Shown piece by piece: positions 9,970 through 21,558 of a DNA stretch of 64,000 bases. The notes under the pieces are model-generated. The model ran no database searches. It was not told where the DNA came from and saw nothing but the letters and a program-made list of their open reading frames with translations. The DNA is from Ostreococcus mediterraneus (Eukaryota; Chlorophyta; Mamiellophyceae; Mamiellales; Bathycoccaceae). The position numbers and the translations under genes are program-made. Location: the NCBI GenBank assembly GCA_012295225.1, contig WMKK01000006.1:744001-808000 (forward strand), written 5' to 3'. Within the stretch, counting starts at the first letter, position 1; each line of letters starts with the position of its first letter.

Positions 9970-10415
9970 TATCGCACCCGCGCGACCGATCGATGGATTG
10001 GATTACCACGCGTAACCACCACCTCGGCGTTCGAATCACGCACCTCGCGCCCTCGCGCGCGCTCACCCTCGCCCTCGCGCGCGCGCGCCGTCTGCGTCGC
10101 TGCGTTTTCGCGCACGCGCACCCGCGCTCGCGCCCGTGCGTCGCCCCACCGCGCGCGTCGGTGTGCCGATATCGCGCGCGCGCGGCGCCACTTCTGCACG
10201 TGCGTACGCTCGATCGATGTCAATACTCGATCGAATGCGCGATCGATCGATGCGGAATATCGATCAAGCGCGCGTTCGTTCGCGATCGATCGATGTTCTG
10301 GGCCTCTGGGGTTCCGACTGTCCGAACGCCGCACGCCGCCAGCCTCTCGACGACGACGGTCGACGACGCGACCGCACTCATCGCCGCGGCTGCGCGCGAG
10401 TGCGCGGCGGGTAAA
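9970..10415. promoter_or_regulatory. Divergent promoter region, bZIP / eIF3a, with CGATCGAT cluster
   Basis: 446 bases between two divergent genes. It holds several copies of the palindromic word CGATCGAT between about 10200 and 10300, including GCGATCGATCGATG twice, in a background of CGCG repeats. Long open frames cross it on both strands but carry only low-complexity arginine and histidine-rich sequence, so I treat it as regulatory, not coding. Confidence 0.5.
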
Positions 10416-13400
10416 ATGTCTCGATATATGGGCAACTTTGCGCGCCCGGAGAATGCGATCAAACGCGCGGTACGTGTGATGTGATGTGCGATGGGACGGC
10501 GCGGGCGATCGCGCGAGAACCCTGGAGGATGTGATGGTGATTTGAAGTGCACGACGACGGCGCGCGTGCGTGCGTGCGTGTGTGGTGGGATGTGCGGGAT
10601 GGTGGTGTTGGAAACGATGGTGATGCGTGCGTGGGTGACGGTGGCGTCGCGGATGGGTGTGCGGGGCGCGTGCGTCGGTGAAGGTTTTGTACAGACGCGC
10701 GCGGGTGAGGAAACCCGCGGGCGAGTTTGAAGATCCAAACGAGTGGTGATGAATGTTAAACTGACCGGATGCTGTTTTCGTGTGCTTTGTGCTGTATGTA
10801 TATAGGAGGAGTTGATCAATGTCGGGCAAAAGCAAGCGGCGCTACAAGCGTTGCATGAGATTGTCACGAGTCGAAGAAACCGACAGTGGACAAAGGTTCT
10901 CGAAGAAGTGATGTTCAAGTACGTCGAGTTGTGCGTGGACCTCAAGCGCGGACGGTTGTGCAAGGATGGTTTGATGCAGTATCGTAATACGTGCTTGTTG
11001 GTGAATGTGCAGTCGCTTGAAGAAGTCGTGAAGAAGTTTTTGAAGCTTTCTACGGAGAAGGCGGAGGGCGCGCAAGAGGCGTTTGGCTCGCAGCTCGACG
11101 CCGGAGTCGATTTGGAAGCGGAATTCACCCCGGAGAGTTTGATGCTCAAGGCGTACCAAATCGACAACGAGAACGAAGCTACGGAACAGGAGACCGTCAC
11201 GCCGTGGTTTAAGTTTTTGTGGGAAACGTACAGAAACTTGCTGGACATTTTGCGCAACAACAACAAGCTCGAAGGTTTGTACGCCCTCGTCGTGAAGGAT
11301 GCGTTCAAGTTTTGCTTGAAGCACAAGCGCACGACTGAGTTCAGACGCGTGTGTGATTTGTTGCGCTCACACTTGAACAACATGATCAAGTACCGGGATA
11401 TGCGTGATCGCCCAGACTTGAGTTTACCCGAGACGCAAAACCTCTACATGGAGGTGCGATTCGAACAGCTCAAGGCGGCGACGACACTTGAGATGTGGCA
11501 AGAAGCGTTCCGATCGGTGGAAGACATCCATGGGTTGATGTTAATGGTTCGCCGTTCGCCAAAGCCGCAGATGATGGCGTTGTACTTTGCCAAGTTGACG
11601 GAAATTTTCTGGATTGGCAAAAACTATCTTCACAACGCGTACGCGTGGATGAAGTTGTACAGTGTGAGCAAGATGTACAACCGTAGCCTGACGCCTGAAG
11701 ACGAACGTGCTTTGGCTTCCGGCGTGGTGTTGGCCGCGATGTGCATCACGCCGTACAAGGAAAAGTCCATGTTCGGCGAGATTGATTCTGACAACCAGGT
11801 TGACCGCGATGCCCGCATGGCTAGCCTCTTGGGCTACCAAGTCGACCGCTCTCGCAACGTTGACGACGTGTTGTCTCGTGAGTTGTTAGTTGCCGAAATC
11901 AAACGTTCTGGCTTGCTCAGCAAGGTGGACGGTGATGTCAGGCAGTTGTATACGCTCATGGAGCAAAGTTTCTCGCCCCTTGACATGTGCAAGCGAGCTG
12001 ATGCGTTGTTTGCCATTCTTCAAGGGACGACGATTGAAGTCAGCGAAGCGTCGCCGGTTTCATCTTTCAACTTCAACTCTTTCTTGCCGCGTCTCCGTTC
12101 GCTCGGTATCGTGCGCATGGTTCACCAGCAATCCAAGGTGTTCGAAACGATGAAGATCGACTCGTTGAAGTCTGCCGTACCGTTCATGCCGTACCACGAA
12201 GTTGAACGCATTTTGGTGCAAGCCGTGCGCAGCGGGTACATCTCGGTTCGCATTGACCACCAGACTGGCTCGCTCAACTTTGTCGGTGATCGTCTCGAGA
12301 CCGATTTCATCAAGAACCATCTTTCTCGTGCCGCGCAGCTTCTTCAAGAGGGCATGGGCAAGCTCGCGCCGAAGGCTCCGGCCACGGATGCTGCACACGC
12401 CCTCGGCGCCGAATTGCGCGCCGCCATCGAAGCTGAACACAAGCGCGTGTTGGCGCGCAAGGTTGTCATCGAACGCCGTAAGGAAGAAGCTGAGCGTGCT
12501 GCAGCCGCGCAAGAGAAGGAAGAGGAAGCCAAGCGCCTCGCTGCTCAGCGAAAGCACGAAGAGAATGAAGCCAAGCGTCTCGAGCAAGAAGCGCGTTCGC
12601 GTGAAGAGGCGAGAATCCGCGCTGAGATGGAAGAAAAGGAGAAGCAAGAAGCGCTCGAAATGCTCGCCGAGCAAGCCAAGCGCGCGGGTAAGAAGGCCCC
12701 GACTAAGCTCGAAGACGGTGTTGTCCTTGACAAGCGTGCTATCATGCAAGACGCCATTCAAGAGCAAATCAAGGCGCGTCAAGAGCAAGAACGCAAGCTC
12801 TTGAAGCTCGCCAAGGTGATGGATCACGTCGAACGCGCCAAGCGCGAAGAAAGCATTCCGCTGATTGAAAAGGCTTACAAGGAGCGTTCCGTGGATGATG
12901 AGAAGTTCCACGCCGAGCAACAAGTGCAAATGGCGGCCAAGCACCGCGCCAAGTGGGAAGCCGATCACGCCGAGAAGCAACGCTTGATGCGCATGGAGAG
13001 CTCGCGCGCGGAATTTGCGCGCGCTATTATGCTTCGTCGTGCCGACGAATTCGCCGCGCTTGAAGAACAACGTGCCAAGGAACTCGTGGCGTTGAAGAAG
13101 AAGCGTGAAGCTGAACGCTTACTTGAGGCGAAGCGCGCGTACATCAAGCGCCTTCAAGACATTGAAGAGGTGGTTAAAAAGGAGAAGCGCGAAAAGGATC
13201 GCATCGAGCAAGCCGAGCGCCGACGCAAGCAAGAAGAAGAAGAAGCCGCGAACAGAGATCGTGACTCTGGTAGACGCGAAGAACCTCGCGGCGATGATCG
13301 ATGGGGACGCTCTGGCTCGAGCGCTGGCTTTGGCGATCGACGCGAGCCCGCTCGTGAAGGCGGCGGCGACAGATGGGCTCCGCGTTCTCGCGAAGGCGGC

Positions 13401-13631
13401 GGCGACCGCTATGAGCCCAGACGCGGTGGCGGCGGCAGCTTCAGCGATCGCGAGCCGGGTAGAGGTTTTGGTGGTGATCGCGACGCTGGTAGAGGTGGTG
13501 GCGACCGTTACGAACCTAAGAGATGGGAGCCGAGCCGTAGTAGAGAAGATGGTGGCACGGATCGCGGGGATGGCAAGTACGCGCCTCCGCGTCGGGACGA
13601 ACCCAGCCGAGGCGGTAGTTCGCGTTGGTAG
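10416..13631 (+). CDS. Translation initiation factor eIF3 subunit a
   Basis: Largest core subunit of eIF3, which recruits the 40S ribosome to mRNA. Two exons: 10416-10469 ([18 protein letters not shown]) and 10806-13631, joined in phase 0 across a 336-base intron with GTACGT donor, AACTGACC branch word and TATAG acceptor; 959 residues in all. The joined N-terminus [27 protein letters not shown] is the eIF3a hallmark. The PCI domain lies around residues 330-510 and ends RSGYISVRIDHQTGSLNF. A very long charged coiled coil fills about residues 550-850, and the C-terminus is an arginine-glycine-aspartate repeat region (GGGDRYEPRR, GGGDRWAPRS). Length is close to plant eIF3a. A longer N-terminus is open in frame but is not conserved-looking. 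Confidence 0.96.
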
Positions 13632-13700
13632 AAGACACACGCACACTACACATGATTTAATAACAAATTCATCAATACATTGACGCATTATATATTTGTC

Positions 13701-14684
13701 CTATCGCGCAATCATTTCCACGGAGCCGATGCAACTCGAGGGCTCTCTCTCTCTCGCACGAAAACGCTCGTACAGACGTTCGAGGAGCGCTTGCGACGCG
13801 TCGGGCGTGCGCCCGTAATACGTCACCAAATACCACTTCTGTACACCAGAAGCACTAGTAGAAGAACATTTTGTTTCGAGTTGCTCGACGTGTTTTTGTA
13901 AAACACCGACACCACCGTCACTCGTGCATTTATAATACGCGCGCGGATGCGAAGCGCCTCGCACCCACTTATTTCCATACTTGCGCCATTTATAGCCATC
14001 CTCGAGTTTCTCCGCCGTCGTCTTCACCACGATGCGCGTCATCGAATTCGTATTTGCTCGCACGTGCACACGCAATCGATGACGCGAACGTGGTGCCAAT
14101 TGCGATGATTTGGTTTGCCCACGTCTCGTCTCGCCGCCGCTTCGTCTTGGATGTTTTTGGTCAAACGCACCCGCGGGAAATCTCAAACCCAAACCATCAT
14201 CATCGTCCTCATCGTCGTCGTCCTCATCCTCCTCGCGTTCGTCGTCAACCACCACACGCTCCATATCATCCATATCATCCTCATCACCACACCGATCGAG
14301 ATCAAAACATCCTCCGCACAACGCGCTCACCGACGACTCAAACGCGTCCAACGCCGCCCGTCGTCGCTCCTCCTCCTCCTCATCCCGAGCGGCGAGTTCA
14401 CCAACACCCCCATCACCCGATGGCGACATCATGACATCATAAAACATCACACACGACGACGACGACGACGACGATACCGATAACATCTCACGCATCGACG
14501 ACCTCAACGCCGCGCTCGACGTGCTATAAATACACCTCCTCTGTCCGACGCCGTCGCGAGCATCGTGAGCATCATCATCATCATCATCATCATCACGACG
14601 GTCGCGCATCGTCATCGACCGATGCGTCGTCGTCATCGCATCCAATCCACACGTCCACGGCGATCGATACACCCCTCCACGCAT
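13701..14684 (-). CDS. WRKY-domain protein lacking canonical zinc ligands
   Basis: 327 residues in one exon. The DNA-contact strand DGYKWRKYGNKW (residues 229-240) and SHPRAYYKC after it are clearly WRKY-like. The heptapeptide is WRKYGNK where most plant factors have WRKYGQK. After the first zinc cysteine (residue 253) the usual C-x4-5-C reads CTSDGGVG, with no second cysteine, and the terminal HxH is replaced by YYGRTPDAS, so the zinc site appears lost. The region before the domain is highly acidic (poly-D/E, about residues 85-175), coded partly by GAT/GAC repeats, and could be an activation domain. It is convergent with eIF3a. A splice choice that restores the ligands was looked for in the local frames and not seen. 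Confidence 0.8.
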   Translation of the reverse strand: MRGGVYRSPWTCGLDAMTTTHRSMTMRDRRDDDDDDDDAHDARDGVGQRRCIYSTSSAALRSSMREMLSVSSSSSSSCVMFYDVMMSPSGDGGVGELAARDEEEEERRRAALDAFESSVSALCGGCFDLDRCGDEDDMDDMERVVVDDEREEDEDDDDEDDDDGLGLRFPAGAFDQKHPRRSGGETRRGQTKSSQLAPRSRHRLRVHVRANTNSMTRIVVKTTAEKLEDGYKWRKYGNKWVRGASHPRAYYKCTSDGGVGVLQKHVEQLETKCSSTSASGVQKWYLVTYYGRTPDASQALLERLYERFRAREREPSSCIGSVEMIAR

Positions 14685-15326
14685 CGCACGCGCGCCTCAC
14701 GTACCAAACCTGTCGCGCGCGCCCAGTCGCACCGCGCGCAATGACGACGTCAACCGTCGCGGTGCGCGCATCTGCCGTCGTCGCGTGTGTGCTCAAGCAC
14801 ACATACTGTACGTGCTTATACCCTAAATGTAGTACGCCACGCTTGATTTCGTTTTCAATCTGATACCACTCTTTGACTCTTTATACTTGTACAGTACTCG
14901 TACCTTTGACAAAACCTTCGAGGTCTTCGGAACGATTTCACGCGCACGGGGGCGCGCGCGACGCATCCAGGTCTGCGCGCGCGCGCGGATCGTCGACAGA
15001 AATACGCGCGAGGAGGAGGACGACGAGGAGGAGGACGACGAGGACGACGCGTCACGGTGCGAACGAGTGATTTCGTGCGAGCGCGGTTCGTGATTCGCGC
15101 GTGCGGTGCGTGGTTGGATTTGGATTGCGCTCGGGTGAATCATCGATCGATCGAACGCGCGGTTGGCGATTGATTGATTGCGCGCGCGCGCGCGTGGTGT
15201 CGTCGCCGTGGGCTCGCGGGTGGTGCGCTTAGGTGGTGGTGGTGGTGTCGTCGTCGTCGTCTTCGTCGTCGTCGGTCGTGTTGAGTGGTTGGTGTTGTGT
15301 GTGTGACGCGACGCGAGGCGGGAGAG
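14685..15326. promoter_or_regulatory. Divergent gap, WRKY-like / PP2A B56
   Basis: 642 bases between divergent genes. It contains a CATCATCGATCGATCG word near 15136-15152 like those upstream of eIF3a, a GAGGAGGACGACGAGG purine tract near 15010-15050, and GTCGTC repeats near 15246-15275. A long minus-strand frame spans it but is low-complexity arginine, histidine and threonine. No RNA gene seen. Confidence 0.5.
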
Positions 15327-17021
15327 ATGTTGAAGAATGTGAAGAAACAGTTGAGCGGCATCGGGCGACGTCGGGAAAACGAAACTATTCCGTCGGTGGT
15401 GTCTGCACGGGATGGGTCTAGTGGTGATGGTGGTGGTGATGGTGCGTCGTCGTCGTCGTCGTCGGCGGCGTCGGCTACGGCTGCGGGTACGACGACGACG
15501 GTGGCATCGGGTGAAGGCGTGCGGGCGGCGACGCGGGCGATGGGGACGCTCGGCGTGGGCGACGGGAAACGCGGCGGCGGCGGGGGCGAGTCTAATGGTG
15601 GTGGTGGAGGGTGGGGTAATCGCGTGGTGGGTGCCGCAGCACACGCCGCGGGTGGATTGCGTAAACTTTCTGGTGGGTTGGGTTCGAGGAGTGGTAGGAA
15701 TAGCCCCGATCCCAGGACAAAGATGCCGACGCTGGAGCGGTTGTACGACAAGAACAAGCCGTTGTTTTTGTTTAGAGATGTGCCGCCGAACGAGCGCGAG
15801 GCGTTGTTTGGAAAGAAACTGCAGTTGTGTTCGTATTGTTTCGACTTTAGCGACCCCACGGTGTTCACTAGAGAGAAGGAGATAAAGCGTCAAACGTTGC
15901 TAGAGATCGTCGACTACGTCAATCAAGGTCAAGGCAAGTTTACCGAGGCGTTGCTGGACGATATTAACTACATGCTCAGTCAAAACTTGTTTCGCACGCT
16001 ACCACCGACTAGTTCGGAGCAAACTGGATTGTGCACAGCGGCGATGTTTGATCCCGAAGACGAAGAGCCGAGTTTGGAAGATTCATGGCCGCACTTGCAA
16101 ATCGTGTATGAGTTTTTGTTGCGCTACGTCGTGGCGAATGACATTGACATCAAGAGCGGCAAGACGTACATCGATCAGTCATTCGTGCTGCGTTTGCTCG
16201 AGTTGTTCGACAGCGAAGATCCACGTGAGCGGGATTACTTGAAGACGATTCTCCATCGAATCTATGGCAAGTTTATGGTTCATCGCCCATTCATTCGAAA
16301 AGCAATCAACAACATTTTCTTTCGCTTCATTTATGAGACGGAGAAACACAACGGTATCGCAGAGTTGTTGGAGATTCTCGGCTCAATCATCAACGGGTTC
16401 GCATTACCGCTCAAGGATGAACACAAAACATTCTTGCAAAGGGCACTGTTGCCGCTGCATAAACCTAAATGCGTGGGCATGTATCATTCGCAACTTTTGT
16501 ACTGCATCACGCAGTTTGTAGAAAAGGATCCGCACATGGCGGATGTCGTGATTCGAGGTTTGTTAAAGTACTGGCCAGTGACGAATTCGCAGAAAGAAGT
16601 GCTCATCTTGGGCGAACTCGAAGAGGTATTAGAGCTCACACAAAGCGCACAGTTTGCCGAAGTTATGGTGCCATTGTTTAAACAAATATCCATGTGCATC
16701 AATTCAACGCACTTTCAAGTCGCCGAGCGCGCGTTGTTTTTGTGGAACAATGATTACATCGTCAACTTGGTGGCGCAGCATCGTCACGTGCTCTTACCCG
16801 TGTGTTTTGGTGCATTAGAGAAGAACGCGATGAATCATTGGAATCCCGTCGTCGGTGGGCTCACGATTAACGTTCGTAAAATGCTTCAAGAAATGGACCC
16901 AGAGTTGTTTGAGCAGTGTCACGAAAAGTGGAAATTAGACCAAAAGAAGCGCTTAGAAGAGGACGAGGCGCGACGCGAGCGATGGAGTCGCGTAGATTCA
17001 CTCGCCGCGCGAGCCGCATAG
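15327..17021 (+). CDS. PP2A regulatory subunit B56 (B')
   Basis: Regulatory subunit that gives protein phosphatase 2A its substrate choice, 564 residues in one exon. I use the ATG at 15327 ([13 protein letters not shown]); the frame runs further up but only from GTG. The N-terminal 130 residues are glycine and serine-rich low complexity. The rest is the conserved B56 HEAT-repeat solenoid: [77 protein letters not shown], and [17 protein letters not shown]. The conservation is strong enough that the family is not in doubt. It ends in an arginine and glutamate-rich tail. Cell location is not readable from the sequence. Confidence 0.96.
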   Translation: MLKNVKKQLSGIGRRRENETIPSVVSARDGSSGDGGGDGASSSSSSAASATAAGTTTTVASGEGVRAATRAMGTLGVGDGKRGGGGGESNGGGGGWGNRVVGAAAHAAGGLRKLSGGLGSRSGRNSPDPRTKMPTLERLYDKNKPLFLFRDVPPNEREALFGKKLQLCSYCFDFSDPTVFTREKEIKRQTLLEIVDYVNQGQGKFTEALLDDINYMLSQNLFRTLPPTSSEQTGLCTAAMFDPEDEEPSLEDSWPHLQIVYEFLLRYVVANDIDIKSGKTYIDQSFVLRLLELFDSEDPRERDYLKTILHRIYGKFMVHRPFIRKAINNIFFRFIYETEKHNGIAELLEILGSIINGFALPLKDEHKTFLQRALLPLHKPKCVGMYHSQLLYCITQFVEKDPHMADVVIRGLLKYWPVTNSQKEVLILGELEEVLELTQSAQFAEVMVPLFKQISMCINSTHFQVAERALFLWNNDYIVNLVAQHRHVLLPVCFGALEKNAMNHWNPVVGGLTINVRKMLQEMDPELFEQCHEKWKLDQKKRLEEDEARRERWSRVDSLAARAA

Positions 17022-17058
17022 GCAGAGAGAGAGGCAGAGAGAGAGAGAGAAAAAAGAG
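17022..17058. repeat. GA-rich simple repeat
   Basis: Run of GAGA dinucleotides directly after the B56 stop codon, within a short tandem gap. It is a purine-only tract in the 3' flank with no other visible role. Confidence 0.7.
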
Positions 17059-17203
17059 ACTGGGCGTGTTTCCTAAAACCACAGTTGTAAACATAATTTG
17101 TGCAGCGAGCGAGCCGTCACCTCCACCACACCGCGCCTCGCGCCCTTCTGCATCCCGCTGACACACACTCGCGTTAGCACTCCTCGCTCGGTAACGCATA
17201 CGA

Positions 17204-18256
17204 ATGGCTAACCCCGCATTCATTGCGTCGCATGTGCGCGCGCGCCCGTCGTTGACGTCAACGTCGGCGTTGTCTTCGCGAGCCCTCGCGTCGAGCAGAC
17301 GCCTCGCCCTCGCATCCTCGAGCGCCGCCGGCTCACGCGCGCCCACGTCTTCCGCGCACGCGAAAGATCTCTTGGTCGTCGGACCAGGTGTGCTGGGCAC
17401 GAAAATTTGCCAGCAGTGGCTCCAAACGTTCCCGGGTGCCGTGGTTGTCGGGCAAACAAACACCGACGCGAGCCACGCCGGCTTAGTCTCCGTGGGCGTC
17501 GCGCCGCGCGTGAAGGCGTTCGACGCCGACGAGCCGAGCGCGAATCGTACGTTTCCGTATGTAGTATTTAGTGCACCACCTAGTGGAAGTGAGGATTACG
17601 TCGCAGAAGTGCGTTCGGCGTTAAAATATTGGAACAAAGAAGGGGCGTTTGTGTTTACGAGCTCGAGCGCCGTGTACGCCAACGAAGCCGGCGAGGCGTG
17701 CGACGAAACCTCCAAGGTGTATGAAGTCGGTGAAAGCCCGCGCGTGGATCGGTTGTTACTCGCCGAACGCGCCGTCCTCGATGCCGGCGGATTGGTGTGC
17801 CGGTTAGCGGGGTTATACCACTCCGAACGGGGGGCGCACAAGTACTTTTTAAAGGCGCCGTCGTTGGACTCGCGCGCCGACGCGTTGGTGAATTTAATTC
17901 ACTACGAAGACGCCGCGAGTTTATGCGTCGCCGCACTCAATTCTGGATCGTCTTCTACGGTATATTTAGGCACCGACGGCGTCCCCGTCACGCGCGGTGA
18001 CATAGCGACGCTCACCTTGGCGAGCGGCGCATACGCCGACGGCGCCGCGCCGGTCTTCACCAAGACGGACGGCCCCCTCGGTCGCGCCATGTCCAACCCC
18101 TGGACGCGCGCACAACTCAACTGGCAACCGCGCTACGCAAGTTTCAAAGAATTCATGACTTCCGGTGATGCTCTGGACTCGTATTCGCCCAGAAAGATGA
18201 CGACGAAATCATCCGTCGGTTTCGTCCCGTCGGGTCGCCCGCATTCGGGCGCGTGA
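17204..18256 (+). CDS. Plastid-targeted Rossmann-fold NAD(P) reductase/epimerase-like protein
   Basis: 350 residues in one exon. The first about 50 residues are rich in A, S, R and T with almost no acid (SRALASSRRLALASSSAAG), a typical chloroplast transit peptide. The mature part begins with a Rossmann loop variant, LLVVGPGVLGTKICQQW, matching GxGxxG-type dinucleotide binding. FTSSSAVYANEAGEACDE has the S and Y region of atypical short-chain dehydrogenases, but a full YxxxK catalytic pair is not obvious. VCRLAGLYHSERGAHKYF and LVNLIHYEDAASLC follow the order of the NAD-dependent epimerase family. Substrate unknown. Confidence 0.75.
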   Translation: MANPAFIASHVRARPSLTSTSALSSRALASSRRLALASSSAAGSRAPTSSAHAKDLLVVGPGVLGTKICQQWLQTFPGAVVVGQTNTDASHAGLVSVGVAPRVKAFDADEPSANRTFPYVVFSAPPSGSEDYVAEVRSALKYWNKEGAFVFTSSSAVYANEAGEACDETSKVYEVGESPRVDRLLLAERAVLDAGGLVCRLAGLYHSERGAHKYFLKAPSLDSRADALVNLIHYEDAASLCVAALNSGSSSTVYLGTDGVPVTRGDIATLTLASGAYADGAAPVFTKTDGPLGRAMSNPWTRAQLNWQPRYASFKEFMTSGDALDSYSPRKMTTKSSVGFVPSGRPHSGA

Positions 18257-18818
18257 CGCCCGTCCCGCGCCCGCCGACACCCACCCGTGCGTGCGTCGTC
18301 ATGCACGTCGTCGTCATGCACCACATTTATTCTTCTTCTGATTTATTTGTTTATTTGTTTGTTATATATACCACACACACCCCCATCCATCTGATCCATC
18401 GCGCAGCGCGCGCGAGGACGCAAAAAGCCGCGAGCAAAAAGCGCACCTCGAAGCCGCGTCGTCGTCGTCGATCGTCCGTCGGGGCGAAACCCCACCCATG
18501 CGAGGGACACCCCTTCCATAATGTATCACATATACAACTATGAACCCCTTAAAACCACGCGTGCACGCCCTCGATACAAATTTCACACATGACCGCGTCA
18601 TAGGTTCAAAATTACGTACACTACGACTAAACACCACCCCACGCGCGTAAAACCAAAACGTGTGGCGCAGCGCCGTGGCGACGTACCACCACGTGCGGAC
18701 GGCTGGCGATGACGCCTTCGTTGTCGCGCCCCGACGTCACTCTCCGCACGTCACCGCGAGCGAAGTATCACGACGTAAAAGTTCTTTTTACATCACACCA
18801 AACCTCACGGTCGATAAC
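18257..18818. other. Gap between the Rossmann-fold gene and transketolase
   Basis: 562 bases: the 3' flank of the upstream gene with ATTTGTTT repeats and TTATATATACC near 18335-18372, then the transketolase promoter side. A short GGGGCGAAACCCC stem-loop is near 18480-18495 and CGACGTCAC is near 18733. The transketolase frame is open upstream of its ATG to about 18660 but has no earlier ATG. Nothing else coding seen. Confidence 0.45.
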
Positions 18819-21341
18819 ATGTCCGCGGTTCTCTCTTCCACCCAAGCCATCGCGCGCACCGCGCCGCTCGCGCGCACGAAGGCGTCCAAGGCTTCGGCGA
18901 AGCGCTCCGTCGTTCGCGCGGCTGCGGGCACGGTCGCCGCCCCGGCGGGCGCCAAGACGGAAACGATCAACGATTGCATCAACACCGTTCGTTTCTTGGC
19001 CATCGATGCCATCAACAAGTCCAACTCTGGTCACCCGGGTTTGCCCATGGGCTGCGCGCCGATGGGCTACGTGATTTTCCGCGAAGCGATGACGCACAAC
19101 CCGAAGAATGCGAAGTGGTTCAACCGCGATCGATTCGTGTTGTCCGCCGGTCACGGGTGCATGTTGCAGTATTCTTTGATGCACTTGACGGGTTACCCGT
19201 CTGTGTCGGTGCGTGTGTGATCGCGTCGTCGTCGTGTGCGCGTGCGTCGCGCGTGTGCGCGTAATCCGATCGCATCGCGGATAGGCCCTGAAGATAGGGC
19301 TCCAATCAGCGCGATCGCGCGTGGGTGTCGTCTCGTCGCTCGTCTCGCGCGTGTGGTTGGTGTGGGGACCGAGATATGTGTTCGAGATATGATATGGAGG
19401 TGAAATCGTGCGCGCGTCGTCGCCGGTCGTCGGCGCGCGCGCGGCGTCGCGCGCGGCGTGGGCGCGGCGCGGCTGCCCGCAAACCAGGGCTGCCGACGCA
19501 CCACTGTTGTTGTGTGTATGTGGTGCCTGGGCGGAATGACGCGTTGATTGCACGCGTGTGTACTGACGATGAGTTTTATTTTTGTGTCGATTCGAACGAA
19601 ACAGATTGAAGACATCAAGCAATTCCGCCAATGGGATTCCAAGACCCCGGGTCACCCCGAAAACTTCATCACCGAAGGCATCGAAGTCACCACTGGTCCG
19701 CTCGGTATGGGTTTCTGCAACGCCGTCGGTCTCGCGATGGTTGAAAAGCACTTGGCTGGCCGCTTCAACAAGCCGGACTGCGAAATCGTTGACCACCACA
19801 CCTACTGTATCATGGGTGATGGTTGCAACATGGAAGGTATGTCTGGTGAAGCCGCCTCTTTGGCTGGTCACTGGGGCCTCGGCAAGTTGATCGTCTTCTA
19901 CGACGACAACCACATCTCCATTGATGGCCACACCGACATCTCCTTCACGGAAGATGTTGTCGCTCGTTACGCCGCGTACGGCTGGCACACCCAGCACGTC
20001 GAGAACGGTAACACCGACGTTGAAGGCATTCGCGCCGCGGTTAACGCCGCCAAGAACGACCCGCGCCCGTCTTTGATCAAGGTGACGACGCTCATCGGCT
20101 ACGGTTCCCCGAACAAGGCGGACACCCACGATGTTCACGGTGCCCCGCTCGGCAAGGACGAAACCCAAGCTACCCGCGACAACTTGAAGTGGAAGTACGG
20201 TGAATTCGAAGTTCCGGAAGCCGTCAAGGCGTACATGGATTGCTCCGAAAAGGGCGCCGCCGCTGAAGCCGAATGGAACGCCAAGTGGGCCACCTACAAG
20301 TCCAAGTACGCTGAGGATGCCGCCGAACTCGAGTCCATCATGACCGGTAAGCTCCCGACTGACTGGGCCAAGGCTCTCCCGACTTTCACTCCGGAAGACA
20401 AGGGTGTCGCCACGCGCATCCACTCCCAAACCATGCTTAACGCTTTGGGTGGCGCCATCCCGGGTTTCATGGGTGGTTCCGCGGATCTCGCCCCGTCCAA
20501 CATGACGTTGATGAAGCAATTCGGTGACTTCCAAAAGGATACTCCGGCCGAGCGCAACGTTCGCTTCGGTGTCCGTGAGCACGGTATGGGCTCCATCGCC
20601 AACGGCATGAAGTTGCACTCCCCGGGTATCATCCCGTACTGCGCGACCTTCTTCATCTTCTCCGATTACATGCGTTGCGCCATGCGTATTGCGGCTCTCT
20701 CCCAAGCCGGTACCATCTTCGTCATGACCCACGATTCCATTGGTGTCGGTGAGGATGGCCCGACGCACCAGCCGATTGAGCACGTCGCGTCCTTCCGCGC
20801 CATGCCGGGTATGGACATGTGCCGCCCGGCTGACGGTAACGAAACCGCGGGTTGCTACAAGCAAGCGGTCGAGAACTCCATGAACGGTGCCCCGACCACC
20901 TTGGCGCTTTCCCGCCAAGTCGTGCCGAACCTTCCGGGTACCTCCATGGAAGGTGCCATGAAGGGTGCGTACGTCGTCCAAGGTGTCGCCGCGGGCCAAG
21001 CTTGCGACGTCATCCTCATCGGTACCGGTACCGAGCTTGAACTCGCGTGCAAGGCTGGCGCCGAACTCGAAGCCAAGGGCAAGAAGGTTCGCGTCGTCTC
21101 CATGCCGTGCTGGGAGTCCTTCGAGCGCCAAACCGCCGCCTACCAAGACTCTGTCTTGCCGGCTGCCATGCGCTCCAAGACCGTCTCCATCGAAGCCGGT
21201 ACCACCTTCGGCTGGGCCAAGTACGCCGCCAAGTCCATCGGCCACGATGACTTTGGTGCGTCTGCGCCGGCGCCGATCCTTTACAAGGAGTTCGGCATCA
21301 CGGTGGATGCTATGGTTGCTGCTGCCATGTCTTGTGCGTAG
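18819..21341 (+). CDS. Plastid transketolase
   Basis: Thiamine-diphosphate enzyme of the Calvin cycle and pentose-phosphate pathway, moving two-carbon units between sugar phosphates. Two exons: 18819-19208 and 19605-21341, phase 0, with a 396-base GC-rich intron (GTGCGT donor, TACTGACGATG branch word, ACAG acceptor); 708 residues. Splicing joins LTGYPSVS to [10 protein letters not shown], as in plant enzymes. Residues about 1-45 ([20 protein letters not shown]) form a transit peptide. Motifs: [22 protein letters not shown] site [33 protein letters not shown], and the pyrimidine-domain [16 protein letters not shown] and [19 protein letters not shown]. Codon use is strongly biased to C or G in third positions, as expected for a highly expressed gene. 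Confidence 0.97.
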
Positions 21342-21558
21342 ACGTGTGTCTCCACACCGACGCAAAAAGTTCCAATTTTAATATACATCGACTCGACATT
21401 CGTCGTCCACATCAGCTCATCTTGCGCGCGCGCCAATCCATTCTAATGACTATTTCGACTCAAGACGCATGCAGTACGCACGATGCAAATTTATATGATA
21501 GATCAGCGGTAGTATTATTAAAAAATCAATCGCGTGTACCTACGTGTTGGCGTTTCAA

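Noticed and set aside
9969-11389. Two long minus-strand frames over the eIF3a first exon and intron
   Set aside because: Low-complexity histidine, arginine and threonine sequence; they conflict with the well-supported eIF3a gene.
14823-15893. 356-residue minus-strand frame in the B56 promoter region
   Set aside because: Mostly repeat-coded R, T and H runs and overlaps the B56 coding start.
18768-21365. 865-residue open frame opposite transketolase
   Set aside because: It is the mirror of a strongly codon-biased gene. Third-position C and G remove antisense stops. The product is arginine, glycine and histidine-rich with no domain.
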